DNA of 64,000 nt. Source: Rhizobium sp. 16-449-1b. GTDB lineage: Bacteria; Pseudomonadota; Alphaproteobacteria; Rhizobiales; Rhizobiaceae. Shown piece by piece: positions 7,418 to 15,769 of the stretch. The notes beneath the pieces were generated by a model, which was given only the letters and a program-made list of their open reading frames with translations, was not told the origin of the DNA and ran no database searches. Each line of letters begins with the position of its first letter. Positions within the stretch are counted from its first letter, which is position 1. Position numbers and translations under genes: made by a program. The stretch spans positions 1 to 64,000 of the forward strand of contig NZ_JAGHMH010000018.1 in the NCBI RefSeq assembly GCF_017741935.1, given 5' to 3'.

Positions 7418-8926
7418 ATGCTGCATCAGAAAATCGTCGAGTCTCCGTTCAAGCTGAAATACGGGAACTATATCGGCGGCGAATGGCGCGAGCCGATCGA
7501 AGGCAAGTATTTCGACAACATCACCCCGGTCACCGGCGGCAAGCTCTGCGAAATTCCCCGCTCCAGCGAAAAGGACATCAACGCCGCGCTCGATGCCGCT
7601 CATGCCGCCAAGGACAAGTGGGCCCGTACCTCGGTCACCGAGCGCGCCAACATCCTGATGAAGATCGCCCAGCGGATGGAGGACAAGCTGGAAGTTCTGG
7701 CTCAGGCGGAGACCTGGGACAATGGCAAGCCGATCCGCGAAACAATGGCCGCCGACATTCCGCTCGCCATCGACCACTTCCGCTACTTCGCTTCCTGCGT
7801 GCGCGCCCAGGAAGGCTCGATTGGCGAGATCGACAACGACACCGTCGCCTATCACTTCCATGAACCGCTCGGCGTCGTCGGCCAGATCATTCCCTGGAAC
7901 TTCCCGATCCTGATGGCCGCCTGGAAGCTGGCGCCCGCTCTTGCCGCCGGCAACTGCGTCGTCATTAAGCCGGCCGAACAGACCCCTGCCTCGCTGCTCG
8001 TCTGGGCCGAGATCATCGGCGACCTGCTACCACCAGGCGTTCTCAACATCGTCAACGGTTTCGGCCTCGAAGCCGGCAAGCCGCTGGCGTCGAGCCCGCG
8101 CATCGCCAAGATCGCCTTCACCGGCGAAACCACGACGGGCCGGCTGATCATGCAATATGCCAGCCAGAACCTCATCCCCGTCACGCTCGAACTCGGCGGC
8201 AAGTCGCCCAACATCTTTTTCGCCGACGTGGCCGACGAGGATGACGACTTCTTCGACAAGGCGCTGGAAGGCTTTGCGATGTTTGCGTTGAACCAGGGCG
8301 AAGTCTGCACATGCCCGAGCCGCGCGCTGGTGCATGAGAAGATCTACGACCGCTTCATGGAACGCGCCGTCAAGCGCGTCGAAGCCATCGTGCAGGGCAA
8401 CCCGCTCGACAGCGCCACGATGATCGGCGCCCAGGCCTCCAACGAGCAGATGGAAAAGATTCTCGCCTATCTCGACATCGGCAAGCAGGAAGGCGCAAAA
8501 GTGCTGACCGGTGGCTCGCGCAACGACCTCGGCGGCGAACTGGCGAGCGGCTATTACATCAAGCCGACGATCTTTGCCGGCCACAACAAGATGCGCGTGT
8601 TCCAGGAAGAGATCTTTGGCCCCGTCGTGTCGGTCACCACCTTCAAGGACGAAGCCGAAGCGCTGTCGATCGCCAACGACACGCTCTATGGCCTCGGCGC
8701 CGGTGTCTGGACCCGCAACGGCAACCGCGCCTATCGCTTCGGCCGCGAAATCCAGGCCGGCCGCGTCTGGACCAATTGCTACCACGCCTACCCGGCCCAC
8801 GCGGCCTTCGGCGGCTACAAGCAATCCGGCATCGGCCGCGAGACCCACAAGATGATGCTCGACCACTATCAGCAGACCAAGAACATGCTGGTCAGCTACA
8901 GCGAAAAGAAGCTTGGTTTCTTCTGA
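7418..8926 (+). CDS. NAD-dependent aldehyde dehydrogenase (AldB/ExaC/AcoD type)
   Basis: This 502-residue class 3 aldehyde dehydrogenase oxidises aldehydes (probably acetaldehyde or similar short-chain aldehydes) to acids with NAD(P). The catalytic general base is Glu259 in LELGGKSPN and the nucleophile is Cys298 in NQGEVCTCPSR. IIPWNFPILMAAWKLAPALA is the cofactor/substrate tunnel segment, and the C-terminus GGYKQSGIGRE is typical. The NQGEVCTCPSR form is that of the AldB/ExaC/AcoD subgroup. A strong GGGAGGATGAC ribosome binding site precedes the ATG. The preceding AcoR-like regulator and following DUF779 gene form a familiar rhizobial trio. The exact substrate is unknown. Confidence 0.95.
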   Translation: MLHQKIVESPFKLKYGNYIGGEWREPIEGKYFDNITPVTGGKLCEIPRSSEKDINAALDAAHAAKDKWARTSVTERANILMKIAQRMEDKLEVLAQAETWDNGKPIRETMAADIPLAIDHFRYFASCVRAQEGSIGEIDNDTVAYHFHEPLGVVGQIIPWNFPILMAAWKLAPALAAGNCVVIKPAEQTPASLLVWAEIIGDLLPPGVLNIVNGFGLEAGKPLASSPRIAKIAFTGETTTGRLIMQYASQNLIPVTLELGGKSPNIFFADVADEDDDFFDKALEGFAMFALNQGEVCTCPSRALVHEKIYDRFMERAVKRVEAIVQGNPLDSATMIGAQASNEQMEKILAYLDIGKQEGAKVLTGGSRNDLGGELASGYYIKPTIFAGHNKMRVFQEEIFGPVVSVTTFKDEAEALSIANDTLYGLGAGVWTRNGNRAYRFGREIQAGRVWTNCYHAYPAHAAFGGYKQSGIGRETHKMMLDHYQQTKNMLVSYSEKKLGFF

Positions 8927-8970
8927 GCCTTTTCGACAGCAGGGAGGGCATCCGCAACACCCCTCCCAAA

Positions 8971-9000
8971 CCCCTCCCTGAAAAGGGAGGGGATTTTCGT
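8971..9000 (+). terminator. Rho-independent terminator-like hairpin after aldehyde dehydrogenase
   Basis: An 8-base perfect stem (CCCCTCCC / GGGAGGGG) with a 6-base loop is followed by ATTTTCGTTT. It begins 44 bases after the aldehyde dehydrogenase stop and ends before the DUF779 gene, so it may lower rather than abolish readthrough. Confidence 0.6.
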
Positions 9001-9047
9001 TTGAGGGAACGATATCATGTGGGAGCGGGACCATTCGGGAGGAAACA

Positions 9048-9437
9048 ATGGACACCACAGTCAACGGAGAACCCCGCGTTCTCGCAACCGACGCCGCCGT
9101 CGCCCTGATCGACGAGATCAGGCGCGATTATCCCGACATCCTCTTCCATCAGTCCGGCGGCTGCTGCGACGGGTCTTCGCCCATGTGCTACCCGGCCGAC
9201 GATTTCATCGTTGGTGACCATGACGTGAAGCTTGGCGAGATATCGGGCGTCCCTGTTTACATCAGCGCCAGCCAGTTCGAAGCCTGGAAGCACACGCAGC
9301 TGATCATCGACGTGGTGGCCGGCCGCGGCGGTATGTTCTCGCTGGATAATGGCCGGGAAAAGCGCTTCCTCACCCGCTCTCGCATGTTTGGCGGCGGTGA
9401 GGCCTGCGCGATACCGGGTGTGGAGAAGGCAATCTAG
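9048..9437 (+). CDS. DUF779 domain protein linked to aldehyde dehydrogenase
   Basis: This 129-residue protein contains the DUF779 signature HQSGGCCDGSSPMCYP, a cysteine-rich turn suggestive of metal or redox chemistry, and ends MFGGGEACAIPG. The family is repeatedly found beside acetaldehyde/ethanol dehydrogenase genes, and that is the case here. An ATG with GGGAGGAAACA upstream defines the start. Its last 4 bases overlap the tail of the convergent gene on the other strand. The biochemical role is unknown; an accessory or maturation role for the dehydrogenase is inferred from linkage only. Confidence 0.88.
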   Translation: MDTTVNGEPRVLATDAAVALIDEIRRDYPDILFHQSGGCCDGSSPMCYPADDFIVGDHDVKLGEISGVPVYISASQFEAWKHTQLIIDVVAGRGGMFSLDNGREKRFLTRSRMFGGGEACAIPGVEKAI

Positions 9438-9799
9438 TGCTTGCGCACTTTACCCGTCGGAATGGCGGATGAGGTGACCGAAACCGGATCGCTTGCCGGA
9501 AAACTGTCCTCCAGCCCCTGCGCCAGTTGATCTTCCATCTCGTCGACATCGCCGGCTGCCCTGGCGCTCGGCTGTGCCGCGCCGGTTTCCACGCTCGAAA
9601 GCGCGGCGGTCTCATCGAACGACGCCAACTCGCCCATGACGGCCTTGGCACGGTCGATCGCATTGTTCGACGTCAGCGTCCGGTCCATGTCCTTGCGCAA
9701 CAGCACGGACACCACCTCGCCACCCTTGCCGACGAACTCGACCGTAAATCCTCGTTTCCCGCCCTGCTCTGGAATGACCTGCGTGCCGATGACCTGCAT
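9434..9799 (-). CDS. Stress-induced small protein with SFPASDP motif
   Basis: This 121-residue unknown protein has an N-terminal half, MQVIGTQVIPEQGGKRGFTVEF, that looks like a small beta domain. The C-terminus contains LEDSFPASDPVSVTSS, a short motif shared by many small alphaproteobacterial proteins. The ATG at 9799 has an ideal AAGGAGAC site, and the in-frame upstream ATG at 9931 has none and would run through a terminator. A perfect EcfG promoter (9830-9854) precedes it, so it is probably a member of the general stress regulon. It converges on and overlaps the DUF779 gene by 4 bases. Confidence 0.82.
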   Translation of the reverse strand: MQVIGTQVIPEQGGKRGFTVEFVGKGGEVVSVLLRKDMDRTLTSNNAIDRAKAVMGELASFDETAALSSVETGAAQPSARAAGDVDEMEDQLAQGLEDSFPASDPVSVTSSAIPTGKVRKH

Positions 9800-9829
9800 G
9801 AAACGTCTCCTTTGCACATCTGAGGAGAC

Positions 9830-9854
9830 AACGGCGGCAATCGGACAAAGTTCC
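9830..9854 (-). promoter_or_regulatory. EcfG/RpoE2-type promoter, perfect consensus
   Basis: On the minus strand GGAAC (9854-9850) is followed after exactly 16 bases by CGTT (9833-9830). The site lies 31 bases before the ATG at 9799, leaving a short leader that carries the AAGGAGAC ribosome binding site. Confidence 0.78.
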
Positions 9855-9881
9855 GCGAACGGACAGCGCCAACGCGCGGCC

Positions 9882-9910
9882 AAAAAAAAGCCACCGCTCG
9901 TGACGGTGGC
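9882..9910 (-). terminator. Rho-independent terminator with 8-U tract
   Basis: The 7-base stem GCCACCG (9890-9896) pairs with CGGTGGC (9904-9910). The A8 run at 9882-9889 on the plus strand becomes the U tract for leftward transcripts. Confidence 0.75.
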
Positions 9911-9990
9911 CGTAGTCATGAAGGTCTTCAAAACCTCCAGAGGGGAACAGTTGCGTCATCGACCAGCGGGCCGGTCGACTGCATAAGCAA
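9882..9990 (-). ncRNA. Candidate small RNA ending in a strong terminator
   Basis: No protein gene fits 9855-10159. On the minus strand a GC-rich hairpin (stem GCCACCG/CGGTGGC, loop of 7) is followed by eight consecutive U residues, a textbook Rho-independent terminator. It lies 250 bases beyond the end of thuR, which is far for that gene. Upstream on the same strand there is a smaller fold (AGGT...ACCT), a CCCCTC pyrimidine stretch and an AT-rich block with CTATAG near 9991 that could be a -10 element. The 5' end is a guess. It could instead be the long 3' UTR of thuR. Confidence 0.35.
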
Positions 9991-10159
9991 CTATAGGTAA
10001 TATTAGTCCCCTATCGTAAAAATTCAATCAATTGGCGGCTGAATTTATCGAGGGACGTAAATCAAATTTCCAGATCCGCCCGGAAACGAGGGATAATTTA
10101 CCACTTTCAGGTTGCAACCCAGCAAACGGGCATTCAGCGACCTGCGTCGCCCGTGAAAA

Positions 10160-11176
10160 TCAGCGCTGCACCGGCGCCGTTGATTCGCGCAGGATGAGTT
10201 CGACCGGCCAGAGTTCGTGGATCTCGAGCGGCGATCGGCCGGACACCAGCTGCAGCACCAGATCCGCGCACCGCGTGCCCGCAGCGCGCATCGACGAGCG
10301 CGTCGCCGAGAGCGAGGGCGCCATGTTGTCGGCGGTCAGATAGGGAAACACATCGTCATGGGCGATGACGGAAACCTCGCGACCAACCTGCAACCCGAGC
10401 GAGCGAACCGCACGATAGACACCAAGCGCCGTCATCATCGAGCCGGCGACGATCGCGGTTGGCGGATTGGCTTGTTCGAGCAGCGAGCGGGCGAAGCGGA
10501 AGCCGAGCTCGTCGGTGAAATTGCCGCTGGCAATCAACTGGGGATCGAGTTCGATGCCGCGGCTCTGCAGCGCCTCGCGATACCCCTTGTCACGATGCAG
10601 CGCATAGGTCGCACCCGGACGGCCGTTGATCATGGCGATCCTGGTGTGGCCGAGATCGATGAGATGCGAGGTCGCGCGGCGCACCGCACCCTCGTTGTCG
10701 ATGTCGAGCCACGCATGCGGCACGTCGATATCCGAGCGGCCGTGAACCAGGAACGGCATGCCAAGCTTGTGGAGCAGCGCGATACGCTCGTCGTTCGGCC
10801 GCGGCGAATGCACGATGATCGCATCGACCCGCTGGCTTTCCACCAGACGCCGGTAGAGCTGCATCTCGTCGTTATGATCGGGATCGGCCATCGGAATGAC
10901 GAGAATATCGGTGTCCTCGGTCAGCAACCTCTCGGCCATCCCTGCCATGAACTCGGCGAAGTGAAACTCGCCCGCCCGCCCCATCACCACGCCGATAGCG
11001 CCAGCCCGTCCGGTCTTCAATCTGACGGCATTGACGTTTGGCCGGTAGCCGAGCCGAACGGCCTCCTCCGCCACACGCGCGCGGGTCACTTCGCTCACTT
11101 CGGGATAGCCGCTCAGCGCGCGGCTGACCGTCGTCGGCGACAATCCGAGCTGTTTTGCGAACTCTCTAAGCTTCAT
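10160..11176 (-). CDS. thuR: LacI-family repressor of the thu operon
   Basis: This 338-residue LacI/GalR-type regulator has an N-terminal helix-turn-helix (residues 1-20, MKLREFAKQLGLSPTTVSRA) and hinge (RLGYRPN), then a periplasmic-binding-protein-like effector domain. It is divergent from thuE and sits at the head of an intact thuEFGKAB operon, matching the gene order described for Sinorhizobium meliloti, where ThuR controls trehalose/maltose transport. Two near-identical 14-base LacI-type operators lie in the intergenic region, one 92 bases and one 266 bases from its start. The effector (trehalose or a derivative) is inferred from the pathway. Confidence 0.9.
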   Translation of the reverse strand: MKLREFAKQLGLSPTTVSRALSGYPEVSEVTRARVAEEAVRLGYRPNVNAVRLKTGRAGAIGVVMGRAGEFHFAEFMAGMAERLLTEDTDILVIPMADPDHNDEMQLYRRLVESQRVDAIIVHSPRPNDERIALLHKLGMPFLVHGRSDIDVPHAWLDIDNEGAVRRATSHLIDLGHTRIAMINGRPGATYALHRDKGYREALQSRGIELDPQLIASGNFTDELGFRFARSLLEQANPPTAIVAGSMMTALGVYRAVRSLGLQVGREVSVIAHDDVFPYLTADNMAPSLSATRSSMRAAGTRCADLVLQLVSGRSPLEIHELWPVELILRESTAPVQR

Positions 11177-11267
11177 GCACCGACACGTCTTTCATCGCCC
11201 GCTATTGAACCCCTCACACACCCTATAAGCCAATCCGTCGATATTTGGCACAAAAACCGCACATCAG

Positions 11268-11281
11268 CCAAACCGATTTCA
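11268..11281. promoter_or_regulatory. LacI-type operator 1 (thuR side)
   Basis: The 14-mer CCAAACCGATTTCA has the central CG typical of LacI/GalR operators (consensus TGAAANCGNTTTCA; 10 of 12 fixed positions match on one strand). It differs at only 2 positions from the 14-mer at 11442-11455. Confidence 0.65.
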
Positions 11282-11404
11282 ATGTTCAATCACAATCGAC
11301 GTGTAACGCCCGACGTTCTCCACATCCACGCATTGCCGCATTCCATTGTTTTTAAGTGGAAAATCGCCAATCTCGGCAACTTAAAGCCACCACCAAACTA
11401 CCCG

Positions 11405-11433
11405 CTTGACTTGATATCGCGCTTCTGACAATT
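11405..11433 (+). promoter_or_regulatory. Candidate sigma-70 promoter of thuE
   Basis: A rhizobial -35 element, CTTGAC (11405-11410), is followed 17 bases later by a weak -10 (ACAATT, 11428-11433). Operator 2 begins 8 bases downstream of the -10, on the expected transcription start, which is the position for repression. Confidence 0.45.
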
Positions 11434-11441
11434 TTTTCCAA

Positions 11442-11455
11442 CCAAATCGTTTTCA
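11442..11455. promoter_or_regulatory. LacI-type operator 2 (thuE side)
   Basis: The 14-mer CCAAATCGTTTTCA is centred on CG at 11448-11449 and nearly identical to operator 1 174 bases away. It overlaps the expected thuE transcription start and lies 39 bases before the thuE ATG. Confidence 0.68.
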
Positions 11456-11493
11456 AATTTGAGGACGCAATGGTTCTTTTTGGGAGGAAGATC

Positions 11494-12759
11494 ATGAAGT
11501 TTCGTTTCACGACGGCCGTCATCGCGGCCGCGCTCATCGGCGTGGCCATGCCGTCCTACGCCGCCAACATCAGCATCTCTGCAAGCTCCACCGGTAAAAA
11601 CCTCGACCTGTTCCGCAAGCAGCTCGACGCCTTCGAAAAGGCGACCGGCAACAAGGTCAGCATCGTCACCATGCCGTCCTCGTCCACCGAGCAGTTCTCG
11701 CAGTACCGCCTGTGGCTCGCCGCCGGCAACAAGGACGTCGACGTCTACCAGACCGACGTGATCTGGGCGCCGCAGCTGGCCGACCAGTTCCTCGATCTGA
11801 AGGATGCCGCCAAGGACGTCGTGGGCGATTTCTTCCCCTCGATCATCCAGTCGCAGACCGTCAACGGCCGCCTCGTAGCCATGCCGCTCTACACCGACGC
11901 GCCCGCCCTCTTCTACCGCAAGGACCTGCTCGACAAATACGGCAAGCAGCCGCCGAAGACCTGGGACGAGATGGCGGCGACCGCCAAGGAAATCCAGGAC
12001 AAGGAGCGCGAAGCCGGCCAGAAGGACCTCTGGGGCTACGTCTTCCAAGGCAACGCCTATGAAGGCCTGACCTGCAACGCACTGGAATGGATCAAATCGT
12101 CAGGCGGCGGCCAGATCATCGAAACCGACGGCACCATCTCGATCAACAACGAGAAGGCCGCGGCCGCCATCGAGCGCGCCAAGGGCTGGGTCGGCACCAT
12201 CTCTCCAGGCGGCGTGCTCGCCTACCAGGAAGAAGAATCGCGCGGAGTCTGGCAGACCGGCAACGCCGTCTTCATGCGCAACTGGCCTTACGCCTATGCG
12301 CTCGGCAACGGCGCAGACAGCGCCGTCAAGGGCAAGTTCGACGTTGTACCGCTCCCGGCAGCCACCGAAGGTGACAAGCCCTCGTCCGCGCTCGGCGGCT
12401 GGAACCTCGCCGTTTCCAAATATTCGCAGAGCCCCGAGGTGGCGATCGAACTCGTGAAGTTCCTGACCTCGAAGGAAAGCCAGAAGCAGCGCGCCATCGA
12501 GCTCTCCAACCTGCCGACGCTCTCTGCCCTCTACGACGACAAGGATGTGGCTGCCGCGGCTCCCTTCATGCCGGCCTGGAAGCCGATCTTCGAAAACGCA
12601 GTGCCGCGCCCCTCGGCTTCGGCCAAGGTCAAGTACAACGAGGTCTCCGCCAAGTTCTGGACCGCCGTCCACAACACGCTGTCGGGCAATGGCACGGCCG
12701 CTGAAAACCTCGAGCTTCTCGAAGCCGACCTGACGTCGCTCAAGGGCGACAACTGGTAA
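11494..12759 (+). CDS. thuE: Trehalose/maltose ABC transporter, periplasmic binding protein
   Basis: This 421-residue extracellular solute-binding protein belongs to the sugar-binding family 1. It begins with a classical signal peptide (MKFRFTTAVIAAALIGVAMPSYA, cleavage after about residue 23). The mature part shows the family pattern: KQLDAFEKATGNKVSI near the N-terminus, YTDAPALFYRKDLL in the first lobe hinge and GGWNLAVSKYSQSPE further on. The ATG at 11494 follows GGGAGGAAGATC, which is the best site; an earlier in-frame ATG at 11470 precedes it. It is the first gene of the operon and the ligand is assigned from operon identity. Confidence 0.92.
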   Translation: MKFRFTTAVIAAALIGVAMPSYAANISISASSTGKNLDLFRKQLDAFEKATGNKVSIVTMPSSSTEQFSQYRLWLAAGNKDVDVYQTDVIWAPQLADQFLDLKDAAKDVVGDFFPSIIQSQTVNGRLVAMPLYTDAPALFYRKDLLDKYGKQPPKTWDEMAATAKEIQDKEREAGQKDLWGYVFQGNAYEGLTCNALEWIKSSGGGQIIETDGTISINNEKAAAAIERAKGWVGTISPGGVLAYQEEESRGVWQTGNAVFMRNWPYAYALGNGADSAVKGKFDVVPLPAATEGDKPSSALGGWNLAVSKYSQSPEVAIELVKFLTSKESQKQRAIELSNLPTLSALYDDKDVAAAAPFMPAWKPIFENAVPRPSASAKVKYNEVSAKFWTAVHNTLSGNGTAAENLELLEADLTSLKGDNW

Positions 12760-12843
12760 TCCATCGATGCGCCGGCGGCGGGCTATCCGCTGCCGGCGCT
12801 CCGAAGGACGCCACCGTCAATCGTCTCAGGAAGCGGGTATCTC

Positions 12844-13830
12844 ATGAGTGAAGTTGCAGTTTCTGAAGGCCTGAAAGCGCAGACGCGCGCCAGGGCCACC
12901 TCGTCGGACCTGAAGGCCGACCGCGTCCGTTCCGCCTGGATGTTCCTGGCGCCGACGCTGTTCATCCTCGCCGTCGTCGCCGGCTGGCCGCTGTTCCGCA
13001 CCATCTATTTCAGCTTCACCAACGCCTCGCTCACCAGTCTCGGCGACGCCAAGTTCGTCGGCTTCGACAATTACCTCACCTGGATCACGCTGAAGAGCGG
13101 CCGCACGGTCTACAAGGGCCTGCTCGCCGATCCCGCCTGGTGGAACGCGGTGTGGAACACGATGAAATTCACCGTGCTTTCCGTGCTGATCGAAACCGCC
13201 CTCGGCCTTATCGTTGCTCTTGTCCTAAACGCCCAGTTCGTCGGCCGCGGCATCGTGCGCGCCGCCATCCTCATCCCCTGGGCGATCCCGACGATCGTCT
13301 CGGCCAAGATGTGGGCCTGGATGCTCAACGACCAGTTCGGCATCCTGAACGATCTCTTCATGGCGCTCGGCCTGATCAGCCAGAAGATCGCCTGGACCGC
13401 CAATCCTGAAACCGCGATGATCGCCGTCCTGATCGTCGACGTCTGGAAGACCACTCCATTCATGGCGCTCCTCATCCTCGCCGGCCTGCAGATGGTGCCC
13501 GGCGATATCTACGAGGCCGCCAAGATCGACGGCATCAACCCGGTCAAGGTCTTCTGGCGCCTGACGCTGCCGCTGATCCGCCCCGCGATCATGGTGGCCG
13601 TCATCTTCCGCATGCTCGACGCCATGCGCATCTTCGACCTGATCTACGTGCTGACGCCGAACAACGCGCAGACCAAGACCATGTCGGTGATGGCCCGAGA
13701 GAACCTCTTCGACTTCGACAAGTTCGCCTATGGCGCAACCGCCTCGACGGTTCTCTTCCTGCTCATTGCCACCGTCACCGTGCTCTACATGTGGCTCGGC
13801 CGCGTCAACCTCGGCGGGAGTGAACGCTGA
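12844..13830 (+). CDS. thuF: Trehalose/maltose ABC transporter permease
   Basis: This 328-residue MalF-type inner-membrane permease has six predicted transmembrane helices and a soluble N-terminus of about 35 residues. The cytoplasmic EAA loop, which docks on the ATPase, reads EAAKIDGINPVKVFWRLTLP. It lies 84 bases after thuE, and its stop overlaps the start of the next permease by one base (TGATG). Specificity is taken from the operon. Confidence 0.92.
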   Translation: MSEVAVSEGLKAQTRARATSSDLKADRVRSAWMFLAPTLFILAVVAGWPLFRTIYFSFTNASLTSLGDAKFVGFDNYLTWITLKSGRTVYKGLLADPAWWNAVWNTMKFTVLSVLIETALGLIVALVLNAQFVGRGIVRAAILIPWAIPTIVSAKMWAWMLNDQFGILNDLFMALGLISQKIAWTANPETAMIAVLIVDVWKTTPFMALLILAGLQMVPGDIYEAAKIDGINPVKVFWRLTLPLIRPAIMVAVIFRMLDAMRIFDLIYVLTPNNAQTKTMSVMARENLFDFDKFAYGATASTVLFLLIATVTVLYMWLGRVNLGGSER

Positions 13831-14660
13831 TGCTTCTCACAGCCACCAAGAACACCCTCTTCTATCTCCTCGTCGGCGTCATCGTCATCATCGCGGTCTT
13901 CCCCTTCTACTATGCGATCCTGACCAGCTTCAAATCCGGCACGGCGCTGTTCGCAATCGAATACTGGCCGACCTCGATCTCGTTTGCGAACTACGCAAAC
14001 GTGCTGACGACGGGCAGTTTCATCCACAGCCTCGGCAATTCGCTATTGGTCGCCGTCTGCGTCGTCGCCGCCTCGCTGTTGCTCGCCGTCACCGCATCCT
14101 ATGCGCTGGCCCGCGTGCACTTTCGCGGCCGCGCGCTTCTGATGCTGACGATCCTGTCGGTCTCGATGTTCCCGCAGATCGCGGTGCTGGCCGGCCTGTT
14201 CGAGCTGATCCGCTGGATCGGCATCTTCAACACGCCGTTTGCGCTGATCTTTTCCTACATGATCTTCACCCTGCCCTTCACGGTCTGGGTTCTGACCACC
14301 TTTATGCGCGATCTGCCCATCGAAATCGAGGAAGCAGCGATCGTCGACGGCGCCTCTCCATGGGTCATCATCACGCAGGTTTTCATGCCGCTGATGTGGC
14401 CGGCTTTGGTCACGACCGGCCTGCTCGCCTTCATTACGGCCTGGAACGAATTCCTTTTCGCCCTAACCTTTACGTCTTCGGACGCGCAGCGAACCGTGCC
14501 GGTCGCCATCGCCCTCTTGTCGGGCGGTAGCCAGTTCGAGATTCCGTGGGGCAACATCATGGCGGCATCCGTCATCGTCACGGTCCCTGTCGTTGTCCTG
14601 GTGCTCATATTCCAGCGCCGGATCATTTCCGGCCTCACCGCCGGCGGCGTCAAAGGTTGA
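13830..14660 (+). CDS. thuG: Trehalose/maltose ABC transporter permease
   Basis: This 276-residue MalG-type permease has six predicted transmembrane helices starting at residue 11 (LFYLLVGVIVIIAVFPFYYA). Its EAA loop is EEAAIVDGASPWVIITQVFM. The start overlaps the thuF stop, indicating translational coupling, so the two permeases are probably made in equal amounts to form a heterodimer. Confidence 0.92.
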   Translation: MLLTATKNTLFYLLVGVIVIIAVFPFYYAILTSFKSGTALFAIEYWPTSISFANYANVLTTGSFIHSLGNSLLVAVCVVAASLLLAVTASYALARVHFRGRALLMLTILSVSMFPQIAVLAGLFELIRWIGIFNTPFALIFSYMIFTLPFTVWVLTTFMRDLPIEIEEAAIVDGASPWVIITQVFMPLMWPALVTTGLLAFITAWNEFLFALTFTSSDAQRTVPVAIALLSGGSQFEIPWGNIMAASVIVTVPVVVLVLIFQRRIISGLTAGGVKG

Positions 14661-14672
14661 AGAAAGCACGAT

Positions 14673-15701
14673 ATGGCACAGATTAGACTCGACAATATCA
14701 GAAAGAGCTTCGGCGCTCTCGAAGTCATCAAGGGCGTTACCATGGATATCCGCAAGGGTGAGTTCATGGTCTTCGTCGGCCCGTCCGGCTGCGGCAAGTC
14801 CACGCTTCTGCGATTGATCTCCGGCCTGGAGGATATCTCGGAGGGCACGCTCTCCTTCGATGGCCAGGCGGTGAACCAGCTCTCGCCCTCCAAGCGCGGC
14901 ATAGCCATGGTCTTCCAGTCCTACGCGCTCTATCCGCACATGACCGTCTTCGACAACATGGCCTTCGGCATGAAACTCTCAGGCCGCACCAAGGAAGAAT
15001 GCAAGGCCCGCGTCGAGCAGGCAGCCGGCATGCTGCAGCTCTCGCCCTATCTGGAGCGCCTGCCCCGCCAGCTCTCCGGCGGTCAGCGCCAGCGCGTCGC
15101 GATCGGCCGCGCCATCGTCCGCGATCCCAAGGTCTTCCTCTTCGACGAGCCGCTGTCGAACCTGGACGCCGCCCTTCGCGTCGCCACACGGCTTGAGATC
15201 GCCAAACTTCACCGCAGCATGCACGACACGACGATGATCTACGTCACCCACGATCAGGTCGAGGCAATGACGCTCGCCGACCGCATCTGCGTGCTGCGCG
15301 ACGGTGTCGTTGAGCAGATCGGCACGCCGCTCGAGCTCTACGAAACCCCGAATTCCATCTTCGTCGCCGGCTTCATCGGCTCACCGAAGATGAATTTTCT
15401 GACCGGCGAACACGCCGCACCCTATAACGCCCACACCATCGGGGTGCGCGCCGAACACATCGAGATCACCAACCGCGAGCCCGCCTGGAAGGGCATGGTG
15501 ATCCACTCCGAAATCCTCGGTTCCGACAGCTTCGTCTATCTCGACATCGGCACGCCGGAACCGTTGGTCGTTCGCGAAACCGGCGTTTCGCGCCACCAGC
15601 CCGGCGACAATCTCGGCGTCTCGCCTGCCGCCGGCGCTATCCACCGTTTCGATCCATCCGGACGCGCGCTTGAAAGGATTCCCTTGAAGGGCGCCGCCTG
15701 A
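14673..15701 (+). CDS. thuK: Trehalose/maltose ABC transporter ATP-binding protein
   Basis: This 342-residue MalK/UgpC-type ATPase has Walker A GPSGCGKST (about 38-46), Q-loop MVFQSYALYPHMTV, signature LSGGQRQRVAIGRA, Walker B VFLFDEPLSNLD and an H-loop in YVTHDQVEAMTLAD. A C-terminal TOBE-like regulatory region follows after about residue 235. It is somewhat shorter than E. coli MalK (371). It lies 12 bases after thuG. Confidence 0.93.
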   Translation: MAQIRLDNIRKSFGALEVIKGVTMDIRKGEFMVFVGPSGCGKSTLLRLISGLEDISEGTLSFDGQAVNQLSPSKRGIAMVFQSYALYPHMTVFDNMAFGMKLSGRTKEECKARVEQAAGMLQLSPYLERLPRQLSGGQRQRVAIGRAIVRDPKVFLFDEPLSNLDAALRVATRLEIAKLHRSMHDTTMIYVTHDQVEAMTLADRICVLRDGVVEQIGTPLELYETPNSIFVAGFIGSPKMNFLTGEHAAPYNAHTIGVRAEHIEITNREPAWKGMVIHSEILGSDSFVYLDIGTPEPLVVRETGVSRHQPGDNLGVSPAAGAIHRFDPSGRALERIPLKGAA

Positions 15702-15769
15702 AACCAACCCAAACAACCGGATCCCGACCGCTTCCCAACGGTTTCGATCCACCACGCGCATGAAGGAGC

